Positions 52,353 to 60,275 of a stretch of DNA of 64,000 nt are shown in pieces. The notes beneath the pieces are model-generated. The model had not been told where the DNA came from, ran no database searches, and worked only from the letters and a program-made list of their open reading frames with translations. Within the stretch, counting starts at the first letter, position 1. Every line of letters starts with the position of its first letter. The position numbers and the translations under genes were made by a program. This DNA comes from Yanghanlia sp047501535 (GTDB lineage Bacteria > Pseudomonadota > Gammaproteobacteria > Burkholderiales > Burkholderiaceae_B): assembly GCF_047501535.1 (NCBI RefSeq), contig NZ_JAZDRJ010000006.1:124001-188000 (forward strand). Reading direction: 5' to 3'.

Positions 52353-53059
52353 GCACGATGCTTCACGCACAGGTGGATCTGGCCTTCATTTTTGGTGACC
52401 AAGCACAGAGCGACGCCGTTAGCGACAGGTTCAGCGGTACCGCGCCCCTCCCAATGCAGGCTGCAGGCGCGGCGGTTCAGTCTTTGCCAGATATTCTGGT
52501 GCTTGATACCTGTGTGTTGCTTTCCAATGTATTGCGCCGAATCTTGCTGAGGCTGGCCGCGCAGGGCTGCTTTATTCCAGTTTGGAGTACTCGCATCGGC
52601 GAAGAATGGTGCCGCAATGCAGCCCGTATATGGGGTGTGCCAGCTGAAGATGTTGCCGCCCAATGGGCAGCCTTGCAGCAGGCGTTCCCGCACGCGGACC
52701 AAGGCGATGTGAGCACTTATGAAAATGGCCTGCACCGTAGCGACCCAAAAGATTGGCATGTCATTGCGGCAGGGCGCAGTGCCAAAGCGCGGCATCCGGG
52801 TCTGAGGGCCGGCATCGCCACGCGTAACACTAAGGATTTCAACCGTACTGAATTGCGTGGCTATGGTCTGGCACTATTCGAGCCCGACGATTTGCTGGTG
52901 CGCATGCGGGCTGCCTTTCCTGAAAAAATGCAGGCGCTCGTGCCGGAAATTCCGCTTTACGCGGCTGCTCCCGGGCTCGAGCCTGCCGATGGTCTTGAAA
53001 CCATACTCAAGCGTGAGCGCTTGTTCCGCCTGAATCGACTCTGTAGGAGTGCGTGTTGA
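52349..53059 (+). CDS. PIN-domain protein (putative ribonuclease, VapC-like fold)
   Basis: A 236-residue protein with a PIN nuclease domain. The four expected acidic residues are present: Asp53 in ILVLDTCVLLSN, Glu85/Glu86 in IGEEWCRNA, Asp135 in SDPKDWHVIAA and Asp163 in RNTKDFNRTEL. About 45 N-terminal residues of unknown role precede the domain, and a C-terminal extension follows. It starts by ATGA overlap with recO, and no antitoxin-like small gene is adjacent. It is probably a chromosomal PIN protein and not a classical VapBC toxin; the RNA target is unknown. Confidence 0.8.
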   Translation: MSTMLHAQVDLAFIFGDQAQSDAVSDRFSGTAPLPMQAAGAAVQSLPDILVLDTCVLLSNVLRRILLRLAAQGCFIPVWSTRIGEEWCRNAARIWGVPAEDVAAQWAALQQAFPHADQGDVSTYENGLHRSDPKDWHVIAAGRSAKARHPGLRAGIATRNTKDFNRTELRGYGLALFEPDDLLVRMRAAFPEKMQALVPEIPLYAAAPGLEPADGLETILKRERLFRLNRLCRSAC

Positions 53060-53949
53060 AACAAGGGGTTTTCCTCTCGGTATTTTCCTCTTTTTTGTTT
53101 GCTGCTCTGTACTTCTATGCCACGTTGTTGCACCCCCTTACGGGGCTGAGCATCTTTGCATGGCGTGTCGTCTTGGCAGTGCCTGTGCTGGCCTTGTTAC
53201 TTTCACGCGCCCGTAGCTGGAAGACCGTACATGAAATCCACCAGCGTCTGCGTAAGGAGTGGAAGCTTTGGGTCTTGATGCTTGTCAGCGGAGCCTTGCT
53301 GGGGGTGCAGCTGTTTCTGTTTATGTGGGCGCCGCTGCACGGTTATGGGCTAGATGTCGCCATGGGCTATTTTTTATTGCCCTTGACTATGGTGGTGGCG
53401 GGCAGGGTGTTTTACGGTGAGCGGCTCAGTCGCTTTCAGCGCGCTGCCGTTTTCATGGCGGTTATCGGTGTGAGTCACGAACTGCTGCGGGTAGGGGCGT
53501 TTTCATGGGCCACTGCAGTCGTGATGTTCGGCTACCCGCCATACTTCATGCTGCGCCGTTACCTGCGCATGAATGCGCTGGCAGGCCTGTGGTTCGACAT
53601 GTTGCTGCTCACCCCTGTCGCCCTATGGCTGCTGTTTAAACAAGATGTCAGCGTCCTGGAACAGTTCCTGGGGCGGCCATCGCTATGGGCGCTGGTGCCC
53701 TTGCTGGGGGTTATCAGTTCAACGGCCTTGGTCTGTTACCTAGCCGCCAGCCGCCGCCTGCCCCTCAGCCTGTTCGGCATCCTGGGCTATGTAGAGCCGG
53801 TATTGCTGTTCTGGGTCGCTTTCCTGTTGCTGGGCGAACCCGTCACCCTTGCCTCCCTGGGTACCTACATCCCCATCTGGCTGGCCGTTCTAATCATGGC
53901 CGTAGAAGGCGTAATTGCCTGGCGCAAAAAGGGGTCTGTCCCGGTTTAA
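53053..53949 (+). CDS. RarD-like EamA/DMT-family transporter
   Basis: A 298-residue inner-membrane protein with about ten helices of the drug/metabolite transporter superfamily. Wording such as KQGVFLSVFSSFLFAALYFY, GLSIFAWRVVLAVPVLALL and GYVEPVLLFWVAFLLLGEP fits the RarD subgroup; the substrate is unknown. The start is the GTG at 53053, or the next codon TTG at 53056, which has better spacing from AGGAG; both overlap the PIN stop. The last codons and the stop lie inside the left arm of an 18-bp inverted repeat. Confidence 0.87.
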   Translation: MLKQGVFLSVFSSFLFAALYFYATLLHPLTGLSIFAWRVVLAVPVLALLLSRARSWKTVHEIHQRLRKEWKLWVLMLVSGALLGVQLFLFMWAPLHGYGLDVAMGYFLLPLTMVVAGRVFYGERLSRFQRAAVFMAVIGVSHELLRVGAFSWATAVVMFGYPPYFMLRRYLRMNALAGLWFDMLLLTPVALWLLFKQDVSVLEQFLGRPSLWALVPLLGVISSTALVCYLAASRRLPLSLFGILGYVEPVLLFWVAFLLLGEPVTLASLGTYIPIWLAVLIMAVEGVIAWRKKGSVPV

Positions 53950-53990
53950 GGTTTGTGTAAGCTTACAGCTAGCTTAAACCGGGACAGACC
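53933..53990. repeat. REP-like inverted repeat (18-bp arms) overlapping a stop codon
   Basis: GGTCTGTCCCGGTTTAAG (53933-53950) is perfectly complementary to 53973-53990. The 22-base loop contains a 12-bp palindrome TGTAAGCTTACA (53956-53967). The left arm encodes the last residues and the TAA of the RarD-like gene. The core GGGACAGACC resembles extragenic palindromes linked to REP-associated tyrosine transposases in proteobacteria, by my recollection. It lies between convergent genes and may also act as a terminator. I see no second copy in the window. Confidence 0.75.
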
Positions 53991-54000
53991 TCATTATTAT

Positions 54001-54708
54001 TTAATCGCGGTCGCCGCCGAAGATGCCTAGGAGCATCAGCAGGTTAGAGAAGATGTTGTAGAGGTCGAGGTAGACGGCCAGGGTGGCGGAGACGTAGTTG
54101 GTTTCGCCGCCGTTAATGATGCGTTGCAGGTCGACCAGCAGCAGGGCGGAGAAGATGCCGATGGCCATGACCGATACGGTCAGCATCAGGGCGGGCAGTT
54201 GCAAGAAGATGTTGGCCAGCGATGCGACGATGAGGATTACCACGCCGATGAACAGGAACTTCTGCATGCCTGAAAAATCGCGCTTGGTGGTGCTGGCGAC
54301 TGATGCCATGGCGCCGAAGACTGCGGCGGTGCCACCGAAGGCCAGCATGATGAGTTGAGCACCGTTGCCCATTCCCAGCACAAAGCCCAATAGGCGGGAC
54401 AGCATCAGGCCCATGAAGAATGTAAAGGCCAGCAGCAGGGCGACGCCCAGCGAGCTGTTCTTGTTGCGCTCAATGGCAAACATCAGGCCGAAGGCGCCTG
54501 CGAGAAACAGGATGGCTGTCATGCCTGGGCTGGCGCCCATGATTTGGTTGAAGCCAGTGCTCAGGCCGACCATGGCGCCCAGCACGGTGGGAATCATGGA
54601 CAGCGCCAGCAGCCAGTAGGTGTTGCGCAGCACTTTGTTGCGTGCTGCCGGGGAAATCGAGCCGCTGTAGCTCGCTTCGCGGCTTAGGGGTTGGCGGAAA
54701 TCGTTCAT
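54001..54708 (-). CDS. Bax inhibitor-1/YccA family membrane protein
   Basis: A 235-residue protein with seven hydrophobic helices and the BI-1/YccA plan: VLRNTYWLLALSMIPTVLGAM, FFMGLMLSRLLGFVLGMG, then AIGIFSALLLVDLQRIINGGETNYVSATLAVYLDLYNIF near the C terminus. These inner-membrane proteins modulate proteases or act as pH-dependent ion leaks; a role here is not shown. It is last in a minus-strand group with holC and pepA, separated from holC by 139 bases. Confidence 0.93.
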   Translation of the reverse strand: MNDFRQPLSREASYSGSISPAARNKVLRNTYWLLALSMIPTVLGAMVGLSTGFNQIMGASPGMTAILFLAGAFGLMFAIERNKNSSLGVALLLAFTFFMGLMLSRLLGFVLGMGNGAQLIMLAFGGTAAVFGAMASVASTTKRDFSGMQKFLFIGVVILIVASLANIFLQLPALMLTVSVMAIGIFSALLLVDLQRIINGGETNYVSATLAVYLDLYNIFSNLLMLLGIFGGDRD

Positions 54709-54847
54709 GTGTTCAACCTTTGTTGGAATTTAAATGCACGTCGGCGCAAAAAGCACGTCAGCGCACCCTATATAGATAGATACGAGCTTAACTTACAGGA
54801 AGCTGAAATATCAAGCGCGCTTCAGGAAAAAACGATGGGGTTTGCAC

Positions 54848-55282
54848 TTATGAGCCAGAGATATCGAAGGCGCGCAACTCGAAACCGGTTTCCTGGTAGG
54901 CGCGCCAGCGTTGCCGCGCGGCGGCTTTGTCATCCGGGTGTCCGGAGACGATTTCCAGAATGCGCTCATAGTGCTCGCCGCCCGGCGGGCACTCGGTGTC
55001 GAGATTCAATAACCAGAAGCCTTGGCCGGCAAGGCCGGAATCGGGCTCCCGGTCTTCAAGTAGTACCGGGGTGCGTGCGGCGAGAGGGTCGCCCGACATG
55101 ACATGCGGCACGAAGGCGGTGGCTTCAAACTGCCAGAGCAGGCGGTCGAACTTGGCCAGGCGCGCTTTGTTTTGGGTATACACCAGCAGGCGCCGCCCCG
55201 CCGCCACCTGCTTGCGTGTCACTTCGCAAGCCTTGAGCAGACGGTCGGCGGCGCCGAAGGCGAAATCGACCCTTGTCGCCAT
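54848..55282 (-). CDS. holC: DNA polymerase III subunit chi
   Basis: Clamp-loader accessory subunit that contacts SSB at the replication fork. From the ATG at 55282 it is 144 residues: MATRVDFAFGAADRLLKACE, then RRLLVYTQNKARLAKFDRLLWQF and FVPHVMSGDPLAARTPVLL. The longer open frame to 55525 overlaps pepA and is a shadow. The ATG shares one base with the pepA stop (TAATG), the pepA-holC coupling common in proteobacteria. Confidence 0.95.
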   Translation of the reverse strand: MATRVDFAFGAADRLLKACEVTRKQVAAGRRLLVYTQNKARLAKFDRLLWQFEATAFVPHVMSGDPLAARTPVLLEDREPDSGLAGQGFWLLNLDTECPPGGEHYERILEIVSGHPDDKAAARQRWRAYQETGFELRAFDISGS

Positions 55283-56775
55283 TATGAGCGCGACAGCAGG
55301 AAGTGGGTCAGCAGGGGAACAGGGCGACCCGTTGCGCCTTTTTCCTTGCCACTCTTCCATGCCGTACCGGCGATATCCAGGTGTGCCCAGGAGTAGGCCG
55401 AGGTGTAACGCGCTAGGAAGCAGGCGGCGGTAACAGAACCGGCCGGCATCCCGCCGATATTGGCCATGTCGGCAAAGTTGGAACGCAGTTGCTCCTGATA
55501 GGCGTCTTCCAGAGGCATGCGCCATGCTGTGTCGCCGGCATTACGGCCCGCTTCGAGCAGGTCTTCGGCCAGTTTGTCGTCCTTACTGAACAGGCCGCTA
55601 TTGACATGACCCAATGCTACGACGCAAGCGCCGGTAAGGGTGGCGATGTCGATAACGGCTTCGGGCTTGAAGCGCTCCGCATAAGTTAGGGCGTCGCACA
55701 GCACCAGGCGGCCTTCAGCGTCGGTGTTGAGAATTTCAATGGTCTGGCCCGACATGCTGGTTACGACGTCGCCCGGCTTGTTGGCACGGCCGCTTGGCAT
55801 GTTTTCGCACGAGGCCACCAAGCCGATCACTTCGCGGTCGAGTTCGAGTTCTGCGACGGCCCGCATGGTGCCCAGCACGCTGGCGGCGCCGCACATGTCG
55901 TATTTCATTTCGTCCATGCTAGCGGCAGGTTTGATGGAAATGCCGCCAGAGTCGAAAGTCAGGCCCTTGCCCACTAGAACCAGAGGGGCTTTATCCTTTG
56001 ATTTACCGCCTTTCGGGGTGTGGCGCATCACAATGAAGACAGGGGGTTCATCAGAGCCATTGGCCACTGACAGAAACGCGCCCATTTTTTCAGCTTCGAT
56101 CTTTTTGCGATCCAGGACTTCTACCTTCAGAGACTTGAATTCCTTACCAAGTTTCTTGGCCGTGTCGCCCAAATAGGTGGGGGTGCAGATATTGGGGGGC
56201 AGGTCGCCAAGTTCGCGGGCCAGGTTGACGCCGTTGCCGATGGCGGTGCCTTCTTTCAGCCCCTCTTTGACTTCGTCAGCTTTGGAGCGGCTGACCCACA
56301 CAGCCAGTTTCTTAAGGCGCGGCGCGGGTTCTATGTCTTTGGTGCGTGTGGCTTCATAGCGATACTGGCTGCGCAACGCGGCGGTGGCCATGGCGCTGGC
56401 ACGCGAACGCAGGCTGGTGTTCTCGCATTCGACGCCGGCCAGGGTGGAAACGCCTTCGGTCACATTCAGCGAAGCGCAGAGACCGGCGAACGTTTGTTCG
56501 GCGGCTGCGTGGGTGGCGGCTTTATAGGCTTCTTGTTTTCCCAGTCCGATTACAATGATGCGTTCCGCTTTGACTCCAGGCAGATTGCGCAGCACAAGGT
56601 GGGTGTTGGCCTTACCCTTGAATTCCGACTTCAGCACGGCGCTGATGGCGCCTTCGCTGGCGCGGTCCAGGATTTCGGCCGGTGGTGTGAGGATGCCGTC
56701 GGTGAATACGCCAACGCCCAGGGCGGCCGTACGAACTTGCTGGAGGCCAGTGGTAGTCTGTGTGCTAAATTCCAT
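55282..56775 (-). CDS. pepA: Leucyl aminopeptidase
   Basis: Cytosolic M17 metallo-aminopeptidase. The 497-residue protein has the catalytic metal site in KGLTFDSGGISIKPA and the signature NTDAEGRLVLCDALTYA. The N-terminal domain (about 1-170) is the DNA-binding or regulatory macro-like part, and AALGVGVFTDG is family wording. It is divergent from lptF across a 36-base gap, as in many proteobacteria where pepA and lptFG face away from each other. Confidence 0.97.
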   Translation of the reverse strand: MEFSTQTTTGLQQVRTAALGVGVFTDGILTPPAEILDRASEGAISAVLKSEFKGKANTHLVLRNLPGVKAERIIVIGLGKQEAYKAATHAAAEQTFAGLCASLNVTEGVSTLAGVECENTSLRSRASAMATAALRSQYRYEATRTKDIEPAPRLKKLAVWVSRSKADEVKEGLKEGTAIGNGVNLARELGDLPPNICTPTYLGDTAKKLGKEFKSLKVEVLDRKKIEAEKMGAFLSVANGSDEPPVFIVMRHTPKGGKSKDKAPLVLVGKGLTFDSGGISIKPAASMDEMKYDMCGAASVLGTMRAVAELELDREVIGLVASCENMPSGRANKPGDVVTSMSGQTIEILNTDAEGRLVLCDALTYAERFKPEAVIDIATLTGACVVALGHVNSGLFSKDDKLAEDLLEAGRNAGDTAWRMPLEDAYQEQLRSNFADMANIGGMPAGSVTAACFLARYTSAYSWAHLDIAGTAWKSGKEKGATGRPVPLLTHFLLSRS

Positions 56776-56811
56776 TCAAATTTCCCCAATGAAAATCAAG
56801 GGAAGTGCTGA

Positions 56812-57990
56812 ATGCTTGAAGGCCCAGCACTTCCGTCGGATACCGACGATTATCTCGCAAATTCAGATATGTCACTATTCAAGCGTTCCGTCGTCTCCGA
56901 AATCCTGAGTCATGCAGGGGTGGTGGTGTCCACTTTGCTGGTGGTTTGGCTCAGTGTTTTGCTGGTGCGCTTGCTGGGGGAGGCCGCAGCGGGTGCCATT
57001 GGTGCGGATGTCGTGGTGGGCTTGGCGACTTTTTCCAGCATTACCGCTTTGCCGGTCATTCTTTCCGTATCGCTGTTTATTGCCGTTCTCACCACCATTA
57101 CCCGGAATTTTCGTGAATCTGAAATGGTGGTGTGGTTTGCCAGCGGTCTGTCGCTGCGCGACTGGATCAAGCCGGTGCTGCGTGTGGCCGTGCCTTTTGC
57201 CCTGATTATTTCCGTGCTGACTCTGATGGCCTCGCCCTGGGCCTACCGGCAAATCAGTGAGTATCGGCAGCGTTATGAGCAGCGATCTGATCTTTCCAAA
57301 GTCTCTGCCGGGCAATTTATCGAGACGGAACGCGGTGCTCGGGTGTTTTTCACTGAAGAACCGACGCAGCCGGATCAGGAGCTGGGCAATATTATTGCCC
57401 GGGTGATCGATAAAGAATGGGTCAGCCTGATTACCGCGGAAAGCGCCATTATTCAGGAAGAGCCCAATGGCGACCGTTTTCTGGTGCTAAGCCAAGGCCA
57501 TCGTTATGACATGCAGCCCGGCAAGCCGATATTCAGGCTGGTGGAATTCGAGCGTTATGGTGTGCGCCTGGAAAGTGATGCCGAAGCAAGCTCACCTGAA
57601 GCCGTGCGGGCCAGGGCAGAGCAGGGCATCAAGGCACGCCCTACCATGACACTTTTTTCTGATGACACCGATAACGCCCGGTCGCAGATCATGTGGCGGC
57701 TGGCTCTGCCATTGGCTGCCTTGAACCTGGCTTTGCTGGCCATACCGCTGGGGGCGGTGAATCCACGCCTGGGGCGCTCCGGAGACGTCCTTATCGCCGG
57801 CTTGGTGGGCTTACTCTATATGAACCTCATCAATCTTTCGCGCGGGTGGATAAGTAGCGGCAAGCTGGACTTTTCCATTGGTGTTTGGTTAGTGCATGCA
57901 TTGTTTACCGGCTTGATGGCCTACATGATGTGGAGCAAGCTGCGAGTGAGAGCGCCCCGCCGCAAGCGCATGCAGTCGCGCACCAAATAA
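56812..57990 (+). CDS. lptF: LPS export ABC transporter permease LptF
   Basis: Inner-membrane part of the LptB2FG machine that extracts lipopolysaccharide. The 392-residue protein has two N-terminal helices, a periplasmic beta-jellyroll domain (about 140-280) and further C-terminal helices. AAGGGAAG at six bases supports the ATG at 56812, but family-like sequence starts at MSLFKRSVVSEI (56869), which lacks a ribosome site, so the start is open. lptG, usually next, is absent: a convergent LysR gene begins four bases past the stop. Confidence 0.93.
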   Translation: MLEGPALPSDTDDYLANSDMSLFKRSVVSEILSHAGVVVSTLLVVWLSVLLVRLLGEAAAGAIGADVVVGLATFSSITALPVILSVSLFIAVLTTITRNFRESEMVVWFASGLSLRDWIKPVLRVAVPFALIISVLTLMASPWAYRQISEYRQRYEQRSDLSKVSAGQFIETERGARVFFTEEPTQPDQELGNIIARVIDKEWVSLITAESAIIQEEPNGDRFLVLSQGHRYDMQPGKPIFRLVEFERYGVRLESDAEASSPEAVRARAEQGIKARPTMTLFSDDTDNARSQIMWRLALPLAALNLALLAIPLGAVNPRLGRSGDVLIAGLVGLLYMNLINLSRGWISSGKLDFSIGVWLVHALFTGLMAYMMWSKLRVRAPRRKRMQSRTK

Positions 57991-57994
57991 ACCG

Positions 57995-58912
57995 TCAGGG
58001 CGGGTAGGCCAGGTGGTCGCTCGACCCTGCCAACAAGGGTCGGTTGAGTTCTGCAGCATGCTTGATGAAATCCCACAGCGCCATGACGCGGCGAGATTGC
58101 CGCAGGTCTTCGTGGCAGTACATCCAGAATTTTCGGGTGACCTGTATTTCATTTGGCAAGACCGGTGTCAGGCGGTTGTCTTGCCCTGCCATGAAGCAAG
58201 GTAAAACCGCCAGGGCGTTTCCTTGGAGGGCGGCATGATACTGCGCGATCACACTAGTGCTGCGCAAGCCGACCTTGGGCGCAGGTATCAGGTCTTCCAG
58301 ATAGCGCAAGTGGTCGCTGAACACTAACTCTTCTACATAGCCAATAAAGCGGTGCTGCTGCAGGTCTTCGCGTTGCCTGATTGGCGGGTGACGCTGCAAG
58401 TAATCCGGCGTGCCATACAGCAACAGCTTGTATTCGCCCAGCAGCGTACAGAGATAGGGGCCACGCTGCGGCTGTTCCAGAGAGATGGCGATGTCGGCTT
58501 CGCGCTTGGACAAGCTGATAAAGCGCGGCACCGGAATGATGTCCAGGGTGATGTCGGGGAATCGGCGCTCAAAGTCCACCATCAGCGGCGCCAGCACATA
58601 GCTGCCGAACCCTTCGGTGGCGCCCACCCTTAAATGTCCGGTAAGTGCCGCAGCCTGGCCTGAAACCAACTCCTGGGCCGTCACGAGGGCGCTTTCTATG
58701 CGTTCAGCGTGAGGGAAGAAGCGCTGGCCGTCTTCTGTCAGGGTGTAGCCGGACGCCTTGGATTTATTGAAAAGAACGGTATTCAGCGACTGTTCCAGCA
58801 AATGAATGCGCCGCGCGACGGTGGTGTGCTGCACTCCCAGGCGTTTAGCTGCACCGCTGACACGTTGCGTGCGGGCCACCTCGAGAAAATAACGTATGCC
58901 GTCCCAGTCCAT
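57995..58912 (-). CDS. LysR-family transcriptional regulator
   Basis: A 305-residue regulator. The N-terminal winged helix-turn-helix is DGIRYFLEVARTQRVSGAAKRLGVQHTTVARRIHLLEQ, split here for length: DGIRYFLEVARTQRVS then GAAKRLGVQHTTVARRI. The rest is the periplasmic-binding-like effector domain. I chose the ATG at 58912, where the family N terminus MDWDGIRYFLE begins. It is divergent from an orphan LIV-type binding protein and probably controls it and mmsA. Two 21-base-spaced direct repeats in the shared spacer are candidate binding sites. Confidence 0.92.
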   Translation of the reverse strand: MDWDGIRYFLEVARTQRVSGAAKRLGVQHTTVARRIHLLEQSLNTVLFNKSKASGYTLTEDGQRFFPHAERIESALVTAQELVSGQAAALTGHLRVGATEGFGSYVLAPLMVDFERRFPDITLDIIPVPRFISLSKREADIAISLEQPQRGPYLCTLLGEYKLLLYGTPDYLQRHPPIRQREDLQQHRFIGYVEELVFSDHLRYLEDLIPAPKVGLRSTSVIAQYHAALQGNALAVLPCFMAGQDNRLTPVLPNEIQVTRKFWMYCHEDLRQSRRVMALWDFIKHAAELNRPLLAGSSDHLAYPP

Positions 58913-58913
58913 G

Positions 58914-58946
58914 ATGTGCGTAAATGAACATTGAATGTGCGTGTAA
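58914..58946. promoter_or_regulatory. Direct repeats in the LysR/SBP divergent promoter region
   Basis: ATGTGCGTAA at 58914-58923 and ATGTGCGTGTAA at 58935-58946 start 21 bases apart, two helical turns, in the 113-base spacer between the LysR gene and the divergent binding-protein gene. The position is right for a LysR operator, but no consensus for this regulator is known to me. Confidence 0.45.
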
Positions 58947-59025
58947 TTGTATGGAAATAAGTTTTTTACACAACTACACTCAAAGGGCAGCATAATAAAT
59001 CCAAAACCGAACCGGGAGACAACCC

Positions 59026-60234
59026 ATGAGACTCATACCTACTGTAGTCGCCGCAGCCTGCGGTTTGGCGGCAGCCGCCACTGTTCACGCTGCTCCTGTT
59101 GTCAAAATTGGTGTTCTTACAGACATGTCTGGCACGTATGCCTCGATGGGCGGGCCGGGCTCGGTGGTCGCCGCGCAATTAGCCATCGACGATTGTTTGG
59201 CAAACGAATGCAAGGGCATGGATATCTCTCTGGTATCTGCCGATAACCAGAATAAGGCGGATGTGGGCGCTGCGAGGGCGAGGGAATGGTTTGACCGAGA
59301 CGGCGTCACAGCCATTACTGACCTGACTAATTCGGCGGTGGCTTTGGCTGTGCAGGATATCGCCCGCGAGAAAAACCGCGTTGCACTATTTTCCGGCCCA
59401 GCCACGAATGTGCTGACCAACGATAAGTGCTCGCCCGTCGGTTTTCACTGGATGTTCGACGTGTATTCCCAATCAGTGGGTGGGGTGAAAGCTTCTATCG
59501 ATAAAGGCGGTAAATCGTGGTTTTTCATTACCGTCGATTATGCTTTCGGCCATTCGCTGGAGAAAGGGGCTTCTGAAATGGTGAAGGCCCAGGGCGGTAC
59601 CGTGGTGGGGTCGGTACCTCATCCATTGAATGTGCCTGATTTCGCCTCCTACTTATTGCAAGCGCAAAGTTCCGGGGCACAGGTGGTCGCACTGGCCAAT
59701 AGTGGCGCCGATGTGGTGAATGCCATCAAGCAGGCGCGTGAGTTCGGCATCGTGGCCGGTGGCCAGCGCCTGGCATCCCTTCTCATTTTCCTGTCTGACG
59801 TTAAAGCCCTGGGGCTGGAGAACGGGCAAGGCCTGACCTATGTCGACGGCTTCTATTGGGATTACGACGAAGGTACACGCCAATGGTCGGAACGCTTTTC
59901 CCAAGCTTTCCGTGGGGTGAAGCCCACCATGACGCATGCGGGCGTTTATTCCAGTGTGTTGCACTACCTGCGCGGGGTGGCCGCCGCTCAATCCATTGAA
60001 GGTGATGTCGTAGCTGAGAAAATGCGCGAGATCCCCATCCGGGATGACGTTATGCGTAATGCATCTATCCGTCCGGATGGCCGTGTGATCCACGATATGT
60101 ACTTGTACGAAGTTAAAACCCCTGCTGAATCCGAGCATGAATGGGATCTCGCCAAATTGGTGGCCACCATTCCTGCCGACGAAGCCTTCGCTCCATTGGA
60201 GCAATCCACTTGCCCATTAGTAAAAAAAGGCTGA
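59026..60234 (+). CDS. Orphan LIV-type ABC substrate-binding protein
   Basis: A 402-residue periplasmic binding protein with a signal peptide ending near TVHAAPV and mature start VVKIGVLTDMSGTYASMGG. It is paralogous to the protein at 11482 along its whole length (ADNQNKADVGAARAREWFD; WFFITVDYAFGHSLEKGA). No permease or ATPase genes adjoin it, so it may use the channel encoded at 9.5-14.3 kb or one elsewhere. GGGAGA precedes the ATG. It is followed after 41 bases by mmsA, suggesting that its ligand feeds a semialdehyde pathway. Confidence 0.92.
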   Translation: MRLIPTVVAAACGLAAAATVHAAPVVKIGVLTDMSGTYASMGGPGSVVAAQLAIDDCLANECKGMDISLVSADNQNKADVGAARAREWFDRDGVTAITDLTNSAVALAVQDIAREKNRVALFSGPATNVLTNDKCSPVGFHWMFDVYSQSVGGVKASIDKGGKSWFFITVDYAFGHSLEKGASEMVKAQGGTVVGSVPHPLNVPDFASYLLQAQSSGAQVVALANSGADVVNAIKQAREFGIVAGGQRLASLLIFLSDVKALGLENGQGLTYVDGFYWDYDEGTRQWSERFSQAFRGVKPTMTHAGVYSSVLHYLRGVAAAQSIEGDVVAEKMREIPIRDDVMRNASIRPDGRVIHDMYLYEVKTPAESEHEWDLAKLVATIPADEAFAPLEQSTCPLVKKG

Positions 60235-60275
60235 TGAGAAACGCTTGACGCAAAGAATGACTTAAGGAGACCGTA

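Noticed and set aside
52349..53059. PIN protein as a VapC toxin of a toxin-antitoxin pair
   Set aside because: No small antitoxin gene lies upstream or downstream; the gene is translationally coupled to recO and is longer than typical VapC.
55283..55525. N-terminal extension of holC into pepA
   Set aside because: The extension is a shadow of the pepA 3' end; the family N terminus begins at the ATG at 55282.
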